This document shows, one piece after another, positions 54,079-63,717 of a stretch of DNA of 64,000 nt. The notes under the pieces are model-generated. The model worked only from the letters and a program-made list of their open reading frames with translations, was not told where the DNA came from and ran no database searches. The translations under genes were made by a program, and so were the position numbers. Position 1 is the first letter of the stretch; each line of letters opens with the position of its first letter. Source of the stretch: Streptomyces cathayae (GTDB lineage: Bacteria > Actinomycetota > Actinomycetes > Streptomycetales > Streptomycetaceae); contig NZ_CP121682.1 in assembly GCF_029760955.1 (NCBI RefSeq), positions 1,612,001 through 1,676,000 on the forward strand, given 5' to 3'.

Positions 54079-55170
54079 TCAGGCGGTGACCACGGGACCG
54101 TGGTCGCCCACCACGCGCTCGTCGCCGTCCCGCCGGGGGAGGTGGAGGGTCGCCGTGCCGGTGACGGCCGGGCTCACCGCATCGCCGGGGCGGTGTGCGA
54201 CCGGCCCGGGAACACGGACGTGCACCGGTGAGTCCAGTCCGGTCACCGCCACCGTCACCAGGGTGTCCGGTCCGTGGAAGGAGATGTCCGCCACCGTGCC
54301 GCGGGGGGCCTGGTCGGACGGTGCGCCGAGGGTGAGCTGTTCGGGGCGCAGCACGACCGTACCGGCACCGTCGTCCACCGGGGTCTCCAACGGGATGCGG
54401 CCCAGCGCGGTGTCCGCGGTCGTGCCCCTGCCGGTGCCCGGAAGCAGGACGACGCCGCCGACGAAGGCGGCCACCCAGGGGTCCTGCGGCCTGCGGTAGA
54501 CGTCCTGCGGGGTTCCGCACTGGGCCACCCCGCCCGCTCTGACGACCGCCACGAGGTCCGCCGTGGAGAGTGCCTCCTGCTGGTCGTGGGTGATGAGGAC
54601 GCCCGTCGCCCCGGTGGACCTGAGCGCCGCGCGCACATCGGCCCGTACGCCTGCGCGCAGTCCGCTGTCGAGCGCGTTGAACGGTTCGTCGAGCAGGACG
54701 ATCGCGGGTTCCGGGGCGAGCGCCCGCGCCAGCGAGACGCGTTGCTGCTGGCCGCCGGAGAGTTCGTGGGGCATCCGGTCGCCGTGGCCGGGCAGGCCGA
54801 CGAGGTCGAGCATGTCCCCGGTGCGCCGACGGCGTTCGGCCGGGGAGAGTCCCGCCAGCCCGAAGGCGACGTTGCGCGCCACGCTCAGGTGCGGGAACAG
54901 GGCGCCCTCCTGCGGCACGATGCCGATGCGCCGTCGTTCCGGGGGCAGGTGGGTGCCGGGTCCGGTGACGGTCCGCCCGCCGATCTCGACCGTCCCCGCG
55001 TCCGCCCGCAGAAAGCCGGCCACGATGCGCAGCATGGTCGTCTTGCCGCAGCCCGAGGGCCCGAGGACGGCGGCCAGCCGCCCCGCGGGGACGGAGAGGT
55101 CGATCCCGTTCAGAACGGGGGCGCCGGGCCCGTAGGACTTGGTGAGCCCGGTGATCCGCAGGTCGTTCAT
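54079..55170 (-). CDS. Ferric-iron ABC transporter, ATP-binding protein
   Basis: 363 residues. Walker A LGPSGCGKTT (about 35-44), Q-loop VPQEGALF, signature LSGGQQQRV, Walker B AIVLLDEPFNALD, H-loop THDQQEALS, and a C-terminal TOBE-like regulatory domain. It powers the adjacent permease. The ATG overlaps the permease stop (ATGA at 55167-55170). The family (FbpC/FutC/AfuC) moves Fe3+; the iron box upstream of the operon supports iron. Confidence 0.93.
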   Translation of the reverse strand: MNDLRITGLTKSYGPGAPVLNGIDLSVPAGRLAAVLGPSGCGKTTMLRIVAGFLRADAGTVEIGGRTVTGPGTHLPPERRRIGIVPQEGALFPHLSVARNVAFGLAGLSPAERRRRTGDMLDLVGLPGHGDRMPHELSGGQQQRVSLARALAPEPAIVLLDEPFNALDSGLRAGVRADVRAALRSTGATGVLITHDQQEALSTADLVAVVRAGGVAQCGTPQDVYRRPQDPWVAAFVGGVVLLPGTGRGTTADTALGRIPLETPVDDGAGTVVLRPEQLTLGAPSDQAPRGTVADISFHGPDTLVTVAVTGLDSPVHVRVPGPVAHRPGDAVSPAVTGTATLHLPRRDGDERVVGDHGPVVTA

Positions 55171-56774
55171 GCGCGGTGCCTTCCGAGGAGGTACGAGGGA
55201 ACGGCGGCGATCAGGATGAGGACGGCCGCGTACGGAGCGGCGGCGGCGTACGAACCGGTTCCGGTCTCGGTCCACAGGCGGGTCGCGAGGGTGTCCATAC
55301 CGGTGGGTCTGAGCAGCAGGGTCGCCGGGAGTTCCTTCATGCAGACCACGAAGGTCAGGGCGGCGCCCGCGGCGATACCGGGAGCGGCGAGCGGGACCGT
55401 GACCTCACGCAGGACGCCCAGCGGCCCCCGCCCGAGGGAACGGGCGACGTCCTCCAGCACGGGCGGTGCCTGGAGGACCGCTGCCCGGGTGGCGCCCACG
55501 GCGACCGGCAGGAACAGCACCGCGTAGGCGGCGACGAGCAGGGGCAGCTCCTGGTACAGCGGATAGGCGAACCGCACCGCGAGGAAGACCATCGCGAGGC
55601 CCACGGTGATCCCGGGCACGGCGTGGCCCGCGTACGCGGCCTGCTCCAGCAGATGTGCGGCGCGGCCCCGGTGGCGGGCGGCGAGCACGCCGACGGGAAG
55701 GGCCAGACACGTGGTGAGCGCGGCACCGAGGGCCGCCACGAGCAGCGTGATTCCCCCGGTCTCCAGCAGTCCCCGCGGATCCCAGGTGCGGGAGTTGCCG
55801 ACCGCCAGCCAGTACCCGAGGGTCCCGGCCGGGAAGGCGACCCCGGCCGCGGCGACGGCCGAGCACCAGCCGAGCGCGGGCCACTTCAGTCGGCCGAGCG
55901 GGATCGGGGGCGTGGGCCTGGCCGTTCCGCCGCCGGTCCGGGCGTGGCCCGCACGGCCGCGGGTACGCGCCTCGGCGGCGACCAGCAGCACCGTCATCAG
56001 GACGAGCACCACGCTGAGGGCCGCTGCGGGCGTGCGGTCGAAACTCGCCTTGTACGACGTGTGGATGGCCCGGGTGAAGGTCTCGTACCGCATGATCGAC
56101 ACGGCCCCGAAGTCGGAGAGGACGTACAGCGCCACGAGCAGCCCGCCGCCGGCCGCGGCCGGGCGGAGCTGCGGCAGGGTGACCCGGCGGAACGTGCTCC
56201 AGGGCCCGTGCCCCAGGGCGCGCGACGCTTCCTCCTGGGCGGGGTCGATGCCGCGCAGCGCGGCGGCCACCGGCAGATACACGTACGGGTAGCTGACCAG
56301 GGTGAGCGCGAAGGCGGCACCGCTGAATCCGGCGAGATCGGGGCGCGCCGAGATCCAGGCGAAGGCCGCGACGTAGCTGGGCACGGCGAGCGGCAGCGTG
56401 GCGAGCACCGACCACGCGCGCCGGCCGGGCAGCGCGGTGCGGACGGTCAGCCAGGCGAGGGAGATGCCCAGGACGAGGCAGGCGGTCACCACCACGGCGG
56501 CCAGACCGACGCTCCGGGCGAGCAGTTCCAGCGTGCGGTCGGTCGCGACGACGTTCCACGCGTACGCGGGGCCCCGCTCGACGGCCCGTACGGCCAGGTA
56601 GACCAGCGGGAGCAGGGTCAGGGCCGCGGCTGCCGAAGCCAGGGCCAGCAGGAGGAGCGGCGGTCGGCGCCCGGCACGCCCGGGCCTGGACGGTGCGGGG
56701 GCGTCGTCCGGGCCCGGGGCGGAACGAGCGGGTGCCGACGGGGCCTGGTGGCCTCGGGTACCCGAACTCTTCAT
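55167..56774 (-). CDS. Ferric-iron ABC transporter, double permease
   Basis: 535 residues, about 12 TM helices in two fused permease halves. Each half has its EAA-type loop (EEASRALGHGPWSTFRRVTLPQLRPA and LEDVARSLGRGPLGVLREVTVPLAAPGI). The fused architecture is that of FbpB/AfuB/HitB. It starts 5 bases after the stop of the binding protein gene. The N-terminal 40 residues are Pro/Ala-rich and cytoplasmic. Confidence 0.93.
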   Translation of the reverse strand: MKSSGTRGHQAPSAPARSAPGPDDAPAPSRPGRAGRRPPLLLLALASAAAALTLLPLVYLAVRAVERGPAYAWNVVATDRTLELLARSVGLAAVVVTACLVLGISLAWLTVRTALPGRRAWSVLATLPLAVPSYVAAFAWISARPDLAGFSGAAFALTLVSYPYVYLPVAAALRGIDPAQEEASRALGHGPWSTFRRVTLPQLRPAAAGGGLLVALYVLSDFGAVSIMRYETFTRAIHTSYKASFDRTPAAALSVVLVLMTVLLVAAEARTRGRAGHARTGGGTARPTPPIPLGRLKWPALGWCSAVAAAGVAFPAGTLGYWLAVGNSRTWDPRGLLETGGITLLVAALGAALTTCLALPVGVLAARHRGRAAHLLEQAAYAGHAVPGITVGLAMVFLAVRFAYPLYQELPLLVAAYAVLFLPVAVGATRAAVLQAPPVLEDVARSLGRGPLGVLREVTVPLAAPGIAAGAALTFVVCMKELPATLLLRPTGMDTLATRLWTETGTGSYAAAAPYAAVLILIAAVPSYLLGRHRA

Positions 56775-56779
56775 ACCGA

Positions 56780-57835
56780 TCAGACCATCCCGGCTTCCTG
56801 GAGCATCTCCAGCGTGACCTGGAGGGACTCCAGCCGGCTCAGGTCGATCTCCGGCGCGTCGATGGAGTCGAGCGGCGGAAGGTCGTCCCCGCCGGTGACT
56901 CCGGCGGCCAGCGGGTACTCGTGGGTCTCGTCGGCGAAGTAGGTCTGCGCCTCCTCGGCCAGGAAGAAGTCGACGGCCTTCCGCGCGGCGGTGCTCTGGT
57001 CGCTGCCCTTGAGGATCCCGACGCCCGCGACGTTGACGAGCGCGCCCGGGTCGCCCTTCGTCGGGAAGTGCAGTTTGGCCTTGAGCTTGTCCGCGCCCTC
57101 CTCGGCGGCCTTCTCGTACCAGTAGTAGTGGTTGATCAGACCGAGTTCGGCCTTGCCGTCGTCGACGGCGTCGAGGACGGCGCCGTTCTTCTCGTACACC
57201 TGGGGGTCGTTGGCCTGGAAGTCCTTCAGCCACTTGCGCGTGGCGTCGTCGCCCTCGAGGACCCGCATGCCGGTCACGAACGCCTGGAACGAGGCGTTGG
57301 TGGGCGCGTAGCCGACCTTCCCCTTCCATTCCGGTCCGGTCAGTTCGTGCACGCTGTCCGGTGCCTCGGCGACCTTGTCGCCGTGGTAGGCGATGACGCG
57401 GACCCGTCCCGACACACCGACCCAGTCGCCGTTCTCCGCGCGGAACGCCTTGTCGACGCGGTCGAGGGACTTCTGCGGCAGCGCCGCGAGACGGCCCTCC
57501 TTGCCCAGGGCGCCGAGTGCGCCGGCGTCCTGCGAGAAGAAGAGGTCCGCGTCGGTCCTGTCGCCCTCTTCGAGAAGCTGGGCGGCGAGTTCGGCACTGT
57601 CCCCGTAACGTACCTCGACCTTGGAGCCGGTGGTCTTCTCGAGCTTCTCGATGAGCGGCGCGACGAGGTCCTCGCTGCGGCCGGAGTAGACGACGAGCGT
57701 CCCTCCCCCGCTCTTCTCCCCGGCTTCGGTGCCGGAGCCTGCTCCCTTGCCGTCCGAGCCGCATGCGGTCGCCAGGGGGACGAGCAGGACGGAAGCGGCG
57801 AGAGCCCCGATCGTACGGAGGGAGGGACGTCTCAT
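56780..57835 (-). CDS. Ferric-iron-binding lipoprotein of the ABC transporter
   Basis: 351 residues. Lipoprotein signal with lipobox LATAC (Cys25). Periplasmic-binding fold with LVVYSGRSEDLVAPLIEKLEK, and LINHYYWYEKAAEE containing the Tyr pair that binds Fe3+ in FbpA/FutA proteins. First gene of the operon, 5 bases before the permease. Iron box at 57871-57889 lies 36 bases upstream of the start. Confidence 0.94.
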   Translation of the reverse strand: MRRPSLRTIGALAASVLLVPLATACGSDGKGAGSGTEAGEKSGGGTLVVYSGRSEDLVAPLIEKLEKTTGSKVEVRYGDSAELAAQLLEEGDRTDADLFFSQDAGALGALGKEGRLAALPQKSLDRVDKAFRAENGDWVGVSGRVRVIAYHGDKVAEAPDSVHELTGPEWKGKVGYAPTNASFQAFVTGMRVLEGDDATRKWLKDFQANDPQVYEKNGAVLDAVDDGKAELGLINHYYWYEKAAEEGADKLKAKLHFPTKGDPGALVNVAGVGILKGSDQSTAARKAVDFFLAEEAQTYFADETHEYPLAAGVTGGDDLPPLDSIDAPEIDLSRLESLQVTLEMLQEAGMV

Positions 57836-57870
57836 GTCAAAGCCTTTCCAGGGAAGAGTCAGAACAATCT

Positions 57871-57889
57871 AAGGTTTGCCTTACCTAAG
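57871..57889 (-). promoter_or_regulatory. Iron box of the ferric-iron transporter operon
   Basis: On the minus strand TTAGGTAAGGCAAACCTTA, matching TTAGGTTAGGCTAACCTAA at 16 of 19 positions by eye. This predicts DmdR1/IdeR repression when iron is plentiful. Confidence 0.88.
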
Positions 57890-57983
57890 AAACAACTCTG
57901 TCCCGTTCTCCGTGACCGAACCGGGACCTGGTGCGTCCCGGGGGAGCGGTGAGAGCGGATGCGTCGCCGTCGGGCGTTCGGCC

Positions 57984-59147
57984 TCACTTCTCGTCGTCCG
58001 GCGGGCCCGTCTGCTCCTCGCCGTTCCTCGGCTGGTGGCTGCTCTTCGCATGGGTGCGCAGGCGGGCCGTGACGTCCTCGGGAGGCAGGAAGCGGGACCA
58101 GCGTTCGGGGAACTCGGCGGGCATGTCCGGGTCGGCGTCGTCGTCGGTGGCGGCCTCGGCGGAGGTGCGGGCGACGTACTCGGCGACCTGCTCCTGCCGC
58201 AGCCGCTCGTTGGTCTCGCGGGCGGCGGCCGTCGCGGCGGCCGGCCAGACCCGGTCGATGGCGGCGTTGACCGCGGCCCCCACGAGCACGGCGAAGGCGG
58301 ACACGCCGATCCACAGCAGGACGGCGACGGGGGCCGCGAGGGAGCCGTAGATGGTGGGGCCCTCGACGGTGTTGGTCAGGTAGATCCGCAGCAGGATGCT
58401 GCCGATCACCCACATGGCGAGGGCGACCAGCGCGCCGGGCACGTCCTCGATCCACGGGGACCGCACGGGCACGGAGACGTGGTAGAGCGTGGTCAGGAAG
58501 GCGACCGACAGCAGGATCACCACCGGCCAGTACAGGATCTGCACGAGCGTCGTCGACCAGGGGACGACCCGGACGACGGCGTCCGGGCCCGCCACCATCA
58601 GGGGCAGTGCGACCGAGCCGATCAGCAGGGCCGCGATGAACAGCAGGAAGGCCACCAGGCGGGTCTTGACGATGCCGCGCACCCCGTCGAGGCCGTACAT
58701 CACGGTGATGGTGTCGATGAAGACGTTCACCGCGCGGGAGCCCGACCACACGGCGAACAGGAAGCCGATGGAGATGACGTCGGGTCTGCCGCCTTTCGTG
58801 ACGTCGTGCAGGATCGGCTCGGCGATCTGCTTCACTCCCCGGTCGGACAGCACGGCGCGGGACGCCTCGAGGAGGTTGGTCTGCAGGCTCTGGATGGTGT
58901 CGGCGCCGGTCCAGGAGTCGACGTAGCCGAGCAGGCCGATCATGCTGAGCAGCAGCGGGGGCACCGACAGCAGGGTGAAGAAGGCCGCCTCGGCGGCCAG
59001 GCCCAGGATGCGGTACTCCATGCAGGAGTTGACGGTGTCCTTGAGCAGCAGCCAGACGGTCCTGCGTTTGGAGACGTTGCGGTACAGGGCGCGGGCCCTG
59101 TGAAGTCGACCGGAGGGCGCGTCGGGGGGTTCGCTTGCTGGCTGCAC
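57984..59147 (-). CDS. YihY/BrkB family membrane protein
   Basis: 387 residues from GTG 59147 (upstream context weak). Six TM helices with the family motif AAEAAFFTLLSVPPLLLSMIGLLGY, then GRPDVISIGFLFAVWSGSRAVNVF, IVKTRLVAFLLFIAALLIGSVALPLMV and SLAAPVAVLLWIGVSAFAVLVGAAVNAAID. The cytoplasmic C-terminus is charged. Once called RNase BN, this family is now seen as membrane proteins of unknown transport role. Confidence 0.88.
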   Translation of the reverse strand: MQPASEPPDAPSGRLHRARALYRNVSKRRTVWLLLKDTVNSCMEYRILGLAAEAAFFTLLSVPPLLLSMIGLLGYVDSWTGADTIQSLQTNLLEASRAVLSDRGVKQIAEPILHDVTKGGRPDVISIGFLFAVWSGSRAVNVFIDTITVMYGLDGVRGIVKTRLVAFLLFIAALLIGSVALPLMVAGPDAVVRVVPWSTTLVQILYWPVVILLSVAFLTTLYHVSVPVRSPWIEDVPGALVALAMWVIGSILLRIYLTNTVEGPTIYGSLAAPVAVLLWIGVSAFAVLVGAAVNAAIDRVWPAAATAAARETNERLRQEQVAEYVARTSAEAATDDDADPDMPAEFPERWSRFLPPEDVTARLRTHAKSSHQPRNGEEQTGPPDDEK

Positions 59148-59237
59148 GAACCAAAGGTATCCGCCGTGCCCGGCGGTCCTCACCCGAAGGGTCACGAGGT
59201 GAGACGGGTGGCGGGGGCGGCGGGTAGGTTCGTCGCC

Positions 59238-60875
59238 ATGGCAGGGAGCACCCACACCGTGACCAACCAGGCACCGCCGCTGACGCAGTACGACGTGTTC
59301 ACCGCCGACCGGGCGCTGACGGAGGCGGTCGAGCGGCATCTGGACCCGGCGGTACTGGACGAGGGCCGGTCCGAACTGTCGGCGCTCGGCCGGACCTCCG
59401 GTTCCGCGCAGGTGCAGGAGTGGGGGGTGCTGGCCGACGCGAACCCGCCGCGGCTGCGCAGCCACGACCGGTACGGGCACCGGATCGACGAGGTCGACTT
59501 CCATCCGGCCTGGCACCGGCTGCTCGGCAAGGGGGTCTCGGCGGGGCTGACCGGCGCGTGGGGGCGGCCGGGCGGGCATGTGCGGCGGGCGGCGGCGTTC
59601 GTGGTGTGGACGCAGGTCGAGGCCGGCACCTGCTGCCCGCTGTCGATGACGCACGCGGCCGTGCCCGCCCTGCGCGCGGATCCGGCGCTGGCCGCCGAGT
59701 GGGAGCCGCGGCTGGCGTCGCCGGTGTACGACCGGGGCCTGCGGCCGGCCCACCAGAAGGCCGGTGTGCTCTTCGGGATGGGCATGACGGAGAAGCAGGG
59801 CGGCAGCGACGTCCGCGCCAACACGACGTCCGCGCGGCCGCTGGCCGAGGACGGCGCGTACGAGCTGACCGGGCACAAGTGGTTCTGCTCGGCGCCCATG
59901 TCGGACGCGTTCCTGGTGCTGGCGCAGGCACCCGGCGGACTCACGTGCTTCCTGGTGCCGCGGGTGCTCGCGGACGGCTCGCGCAACGTGTTCCTCCTCC
60001 AGCGGCTCAAGGACAAGCTGGGCAACCGGTCCAACGCGTCCGCCGAGGTCGAGTTCGCGGGGACCTGGGCGCGGCGGGTCGGGGACGAGGGGCGCGGGGT
60101 GCACACCATCATCGGGATGGTGGCGGCGACCCGGCTGGACTGCGTCCTGGGCTCGGCGGGGCTGATGCGGCAGGCCGTCGCGCAGGCGGTGCACCACTGC
60201 GCCCACCGGAAGGCGTTCGGCGAGAAGCTGGTCGACCAGCCGCTGATGCGCAACGTGCTGGCCGATCTCGCGCTGGAGTCGGAGGCGGCCACCGCGCTGG
60301 CACTGCGGCTGGCCGCGGCCTGTGACGACGGGGGCGAGCAGGAGCGGGCGCTGCTGCGGATCGCGGTGCCGGCGGCCAAGTACTGGGTGACCAAGCGGTG
60401 TGCGCCGCTCGTCGTGGAGGCGGCGGAGTGCCTGGGCGGCAACGGGTACGTGGAGGAGTCGGGGATGCCCCGGCTGGTGCGCGAGTCGCCGCTGAACTCG
60501 GTGTGGGAGGGCGCGGGCAACGTCCAGGCGCTGGACGTGCTGCGGGTACTGCGCCGGGAGCCGGGGGCGCTGGACGCGTATCTGCGGGAGGTCGGGCAGG
60601 CCCGCGGGGCCGATCACCGGCTGGACGGCGCGATCAGGGACCTGCTGACCGGGCTGGCCGATCTGGAGGGTGTCGAGGGGCGGGCGCGGCGGCTGGTGGA
60701 GCGGCTCGCGCTGGTGCTCCAGGGCTCGCTGCTGGTGCGGTACGCGCCGCCGCAGGTCGCCGACGCGTTCTGTGCGGCCCGGCTGGGCGGTGACGGGGGC
60801 GCGTCGTTCGGGACGCTGCCGCACACCCTCGATCTCGCGGCGGTCGTGGCGCGGGCCCGGCCGGAGCCGGCGTGA
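59238..60875 (+). CDS. AidB-type acyl-CoA dehydrogenase
   Basis: 545 residues from ATG 59238. FGMGMTEKQGGSDVRANTTSA, YELTGHKWFCSAPMSDAFLVLAQ, and VEAAECLGGNGYVEESGMPRLVRESPLNSVWEGAGNVQALD carry the FAD and active-site residues; the Glu lies in the RESPLNSVWEG segment. The DNA-binding C-terminal domain of E. coli AidB is present in reduced form. AidB proteins are linked to the adaptive response to alkylation, and an Ada/AlkA-Ogt operon lies at 26.3-28.2 kb here. An isovaleryl-CoA-type activity is also possible. Confidence 0.9.
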   Translation: MAGSTHTVTNQAPPLTQYDVFTADRALTEAVERHLDPAVLDEGRSELSALGRTSGSAQVQEWGVLADANPPRLRSHDRYGHRIDEVDFHPAWHRLLGKGVSAGLTGAWGRPGGHVRRAAAFVVWTQVEAGTCCPLSMTHAAVPALRADPALAAEWEPRLASPVYDRGLRPAHQKAGVLFGMGMTEKQGGSDVRANTTSARPLAEDGAYELTGHKWFCSAPMSDAFLVLAQAPGGLTCFLVPRVLADGSRNVFLLQRLKDKLGNRSNASAEVEFAGTWARRVGDEGRGVHTIIGMVAATRLDCVLGSAGLMRQAVAQAVHHCAHRKAFGEKLVDQPLMRNVLADLALESEAATALALRLAAACDDGGEQERALLRIAVPAAKYWVTKRCAPLVVEAAECLGGNGYVEESGMPRLVRESPLNSVWEGAGNVQALDVLRVLRREPGALDAYLREVGQARGADHRLDGAIRDLLTGLADLEGVEGRARRLVERLALVLQGSLLVRYAPPQVADAFCAARLGGDGGASFGTLPHTLDLAAVVARARPEPA

Positions 60876-60876
60876 C

Positions 60877-60914
60877 GCGGGGGTGGTGCCGCGCCGACAC
60901 GGCACCACCCCCGC
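60877..60914 (+). terminator. Strong hairpin terminator after aidB-like gene
   Basis: A perfect 15-bp stem GCGGGGGTGGTGCCG and complement with an 8-base loop, beginning one base after the stop codon. No T tract follows, as is common for terminators in streptomycetes. Confidence 0.8.
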
Positions 60915-61223
60915 CGCACAGGCCCCGTGGAGCCGTGGACGCCGTTCGGGACGGCGTCGCTCGAGCTTCGGACAGTGCGGGGCTCTCCACCAGGGTTGCA
61001 GAGGGTTGCGACGTGCCGCCGCCCGTGTCGGTACCGAACGCCCTCGCCGGGGGGCGGCTCCGGGGCGTGTCCGGGCTGCCGAGGTCACGCGTTCCGCACA
61101 TTTGCAGGGTCTTCCTCCCTCGGCGGGTCCCCCTGCCGTAGCATCCCTCTACGGGCCACCCCACCTGCTCCACGGTCAACGGTCGGACCACCGGACGCAG
61201 TTGGTTTGCCTCGGGAGGACGTT
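60915..61223. other. Spacer before the secreted-protein gene
   Basis: 309 bases, no gene seen. TAGCAT at 61139-61144 could be a -10 element for the next gene. Confidence 0.45.
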
Positions 61224-62549
61224 ATGAAGCATCGCGGCAGACATCGTCGGCGCAGGCGGGGCAGGGCGCTGCGGGCGACGCTGGCCGGGACCGCGCTCGC
61301 GCTCACCGCGGCGGCCACCATGATCAGCACGTCGCAGGCCACCGATGCCGACGACCCCGGGGCGCTGAAACCGCTGACCGCGTCCGCCGAGACCGCGCCG
61401 CTGCGGCTGACCGAGGGCAGTGTGCCCCCGGAGTGGCTCGACCGGCTCTCCGCGGAGATGGGCCGGCCCGTCGGCGTCCGGGCCGTGCTCGACGACACCG
61501 ACGGTTCCCTGCGGGACGCGGCGGCCTGTCCGGAGGACGACAGGCGGGCGCTGCCCGTCGAGCCGGCCGCCACGCGGGCGTACTGCTGGGACGGCGCCGA
61601 CGTCGAGGGCTGGCGTTCCGGCGCCGTCACCACGTCCGGGGACGCCGACGACGACGGCCGCTGGGGGCAGAGCCGTGTGGTGCTCTCCGGCTGGAGCCAG
61701 GGCGGCGTCCTGGCGGACGGCACCCCGGCGGAGGGCCCCGCGGCCGCCGGCCCGGGCCAGGGTCTCGCGCGCGTCGCGTTCATCGACGCCGGCGACCCCG
61801 ACGACCTCCGCTACACCTGGGCGCAGCTCGCCGTCCCGGTGGACGACGGCCGCGACTACCGGGGGCTGGTGTCCCCCGTGTCCGGCATGGTCTGGTACCA
61901 GGACAAGCTGCTGGTCACCGCCGGCCGGGGGGACGGCAGCACGCTGTACGTGTACGACGTGGACCGCGTCCAGCGGACCACCGTGGACGGCGCGACGGTC
62001 GGGCGGGTGCCCGGCGGCTGGTCGGCGGCCGGGGCGCGGTACGTGCTGCCGGCCGTCGCCTCGTACCGGACGGCCGATGTGAACGCCCCGCAGCCGGGCG
62101 GTATCTCGCTGGACCGCAGCACGGCGCCGGACAGCCTGGTCGCGCACGAGGCGGTGCCGAAGGAGCACGACGGGCCGACCCGGCTGTGGCGGTACGCGTT
62201 CGACGACGACCGTTCCCGCGCGGGACTGCTGGCCACGGACTCGGTGGGGCAGGCGGACGTGGTCGCGGCGTACGAGACGGAGCTGACGGATGTGCGCAGC
62301 GTGCTGTCGTACGGGTCGGGCTGGTACCTGGGCCGGATGACCGGGACGCCCCAGGAGCGCGGGACGCTGTGGCGGCAGGACGGGGAGGGGGCGCGGCCCA
62401 CCCGGTGCGGGGCGGACGAGACGCACCGCTGCTGGAGCGGGCCGGCGGCGTCCCTCTCCTACTGGCAGGAGACCGGCGAGGTGTGGTCCCAGTCCGGCCG
62501 CATGCTCTTCGCCCTGCCCCTGGACTCCGTCGACCACTCCCTGGACTAG
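61224..62549 (+). CDS. Secreted protein, unknown function
   Basis: 441 residues from ATG 61224 after GGGAGGA. Arg-rich n-region (MKHRGRHRRRRRGRALRATL) and a hydrophobic segment LAGTALALTAAATMISTSQA form a Sec-type signal. The mature part is rich in Trp, Asp and Gly and repeats short beta segments (RYTWAQLAVPVDDGRDYRGLVSPVSGMVWYQDKLLVTAGRG, RLWRYAFDDDRSRAGLLATDS), suggesting a beta-propeller. No catalytic residues known. Convergent or neighbouring genes offer no hint. Confidence 0.7.
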   Translation: MKHRGRHRRRRRGRALRATLAGTALALTAAATMISTSQATDADDPGALKPLTASAETAPLRLTEGSVPPEWLDRLSAEMGRPVGVRAVLDDTDGSLRDAAACPEDDRRALPVEPAATRAYCWDGADVEGWRSGAVTTSGDADDDGRWGQSRVVLSGWSQGGVLADGTPAEGPAAAGPGQGLARVAFIDAGDPDDLRYTWAQLAVPVDDGRDYRGLVSPVSGMVWYQDKLLVTAGRGDGSTLYVYDVDRVQRTTVDGATVGRVPGGWSAAGARYVLPAVASYRTADVNAPQPGGISLDRSTAPDSLVAHEAVPKEHDGPTRLWRYAFDDDRSRAGLLATDSVGQADVVAAYETELTDVRSVLSYGSGWYLGRMTGTPQERGTLWRQDGEGARPTRCGADETHRCWSGPAASLSYWQETGEVWSQSGRMLFALPLDSVDHSLD

Positions 62550-62671
62550 GGCCTCCCGTCCGGATCAGGCCGGACTGACGGGGCGGTCCGGCCCGGCCGC
62601 TCCTTCGGGCTCCTCCCCCTCGTCCCTCGGGCGTTCGACAGATGTACGTGCCAAATGGTTCCCTTTCCGGC

Positions 62672-63244
62672 ATGACGACCATCACCGTGACCACCTGGTC
62701 CCTGGAGCAGACCGCGCCCGCCGACCTCCTGCCGGCCGCCGTGCCCGAGGGGGATGTGCGGATCGTCCGTTCCGAGGTGCCCTCCCCCGAGTTCAGCCGT
62801 TTCCTGTACGCCTCGGTCGGCGGTGACATCCGCTGGACCGACCGGCTGGGGTGGACGTACGCGCAGTGGCTGGAGCACCTGGACCGGCCCGGCGTGGAGA
62901 CCTGGGTGGCCTACGACCGGGGAACGCCCGCGGGGTACGTGGAGTTGGAGGCGCAGGACGACGGGGTCGTGGAGATCGTCTACTTCGGGCTGATCTCCGC
63001 CTTCCGGGGCCGGCGCATCGGCGGGCACCTGCTGTCGTACGGTGTCGCGCGGGCCTGGGACCTGGCGGAGCGCCGACCCGGCCTGAAGCCGACCAGGCGG
63101 GTCTGGCTGCACACGTGCAGCAAGGACGGCGAGTACGCCATGGACAACTACCGGCGCCGGGGCTTCAGGCTGTTCGACACCAAGGTCGAGGAAGAGCCCG
63201 AGGTCGCCACACCGGGCCCGTGGCCGGGGGCCCACCCCGCCTGA
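62672..63244 (+). CDS. GNAT family N-acetyltransferase
   Basis: 190 residues from ATG 62672 (MTTITVTTWSLEQ); the ATG at 62642 is upstream and less likely. Acetyl-CoA loop is VEIVYFGLISAFRGRRIGGHLLSYGVARAWDL, and the C-terminal strands are VWLHTCSKDGEYAMDNYRRRGFRLFDTKVEEE. The acceptor is unknown. The stop is followed by a 22-base tandem repeat. Confidence 0.88.
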   Translation: MTTITVTTWSLEQTAPADLLPAAVPEGDVRIVRSEVPSPEFSRFLYASVGGDIRWTDRLGWTYAQWLEHLDRPGVETWVAYDRGTPAGYVELEAQDDGVVEIVYFGLISAFRGRRIGGHLLSYGVARAWDLAERRPGLKPTRRVWLHTCSKDGEYAMDNYRRRGFRLFDTKVEEEPEVATPGPWPGAHPA

Positions 63245-63318
63245 GCAGCACACCCACCCCACCTGAGCAGCACGCTCACCCCGCCTGAGCAGCACGTTCG
63301 CCCCACCTGACGGCGCGC
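63241..63318 (+). repeat. 22-base tandem repeat after the GNAT gene
   Basis: CTGAGCAGCACACCCACCCCAC-like unit repeated with period 22 at 63241, 63263, 63285 and (shortened) 63307. It begins within the GNAT stop codon region. Confidence 0.8.
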
Positions 63319-63481
63319 CCGCCCCACCCGGGCAGCGCCGTCCGCCCCTTTTGGCACGCATGGACGAGATCGCCCGGGTCTCCCGGCGCCAAGAACACAT
63401 GCGTCTCTCATTCCGAGACAAGCACGTCCGCATCATGGATGAAGCTGGACTGTGTCCAGATCTCCGTGCCACGCTTCCGTC

Positions 63482-63565
63482 ATGCCTGGAACGGGAATCG
63501 CCTTGGTGAGTCGGCGTCATGTCGACCTCGGCCGTATGTCCAGCGCCATCTGTCCGGCGTGCTGA
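63482..63565 (+). CDS. Cys-containing leader peptide upstream of sulfite reductase
   Basis: 27 residues: MPGTGIALVSRRHVDLGRMSSAICPAC. VSRRHVDLGRMSSAIC is the core of the putative leader peptides seen before sulfur-assimilation genes in streptomycetes; the C-terminal Cys codons are thought to sense cysteine by ribosome stalling. It ends 152 bases before the sulfite reductase ATG. Confidence 0.8.
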   Translation: MPGTGIALVSRRHVDLGRMSSAICPAC

Positions 63566-63717
63566 GAGCACGTTCAGCAGTACCCGACAGCCTTTCTCCA
63601 CTCCGTTCCACGTCGCTTCTCCTCGACTGAACTCCCGCGTGATGACGCGCACTTGCGCCTGTATCGTCATGCGCAGGTCAGAGCCGTCTCCCGCCTGTCC
63701 CGAAGGACGTATCAGCC

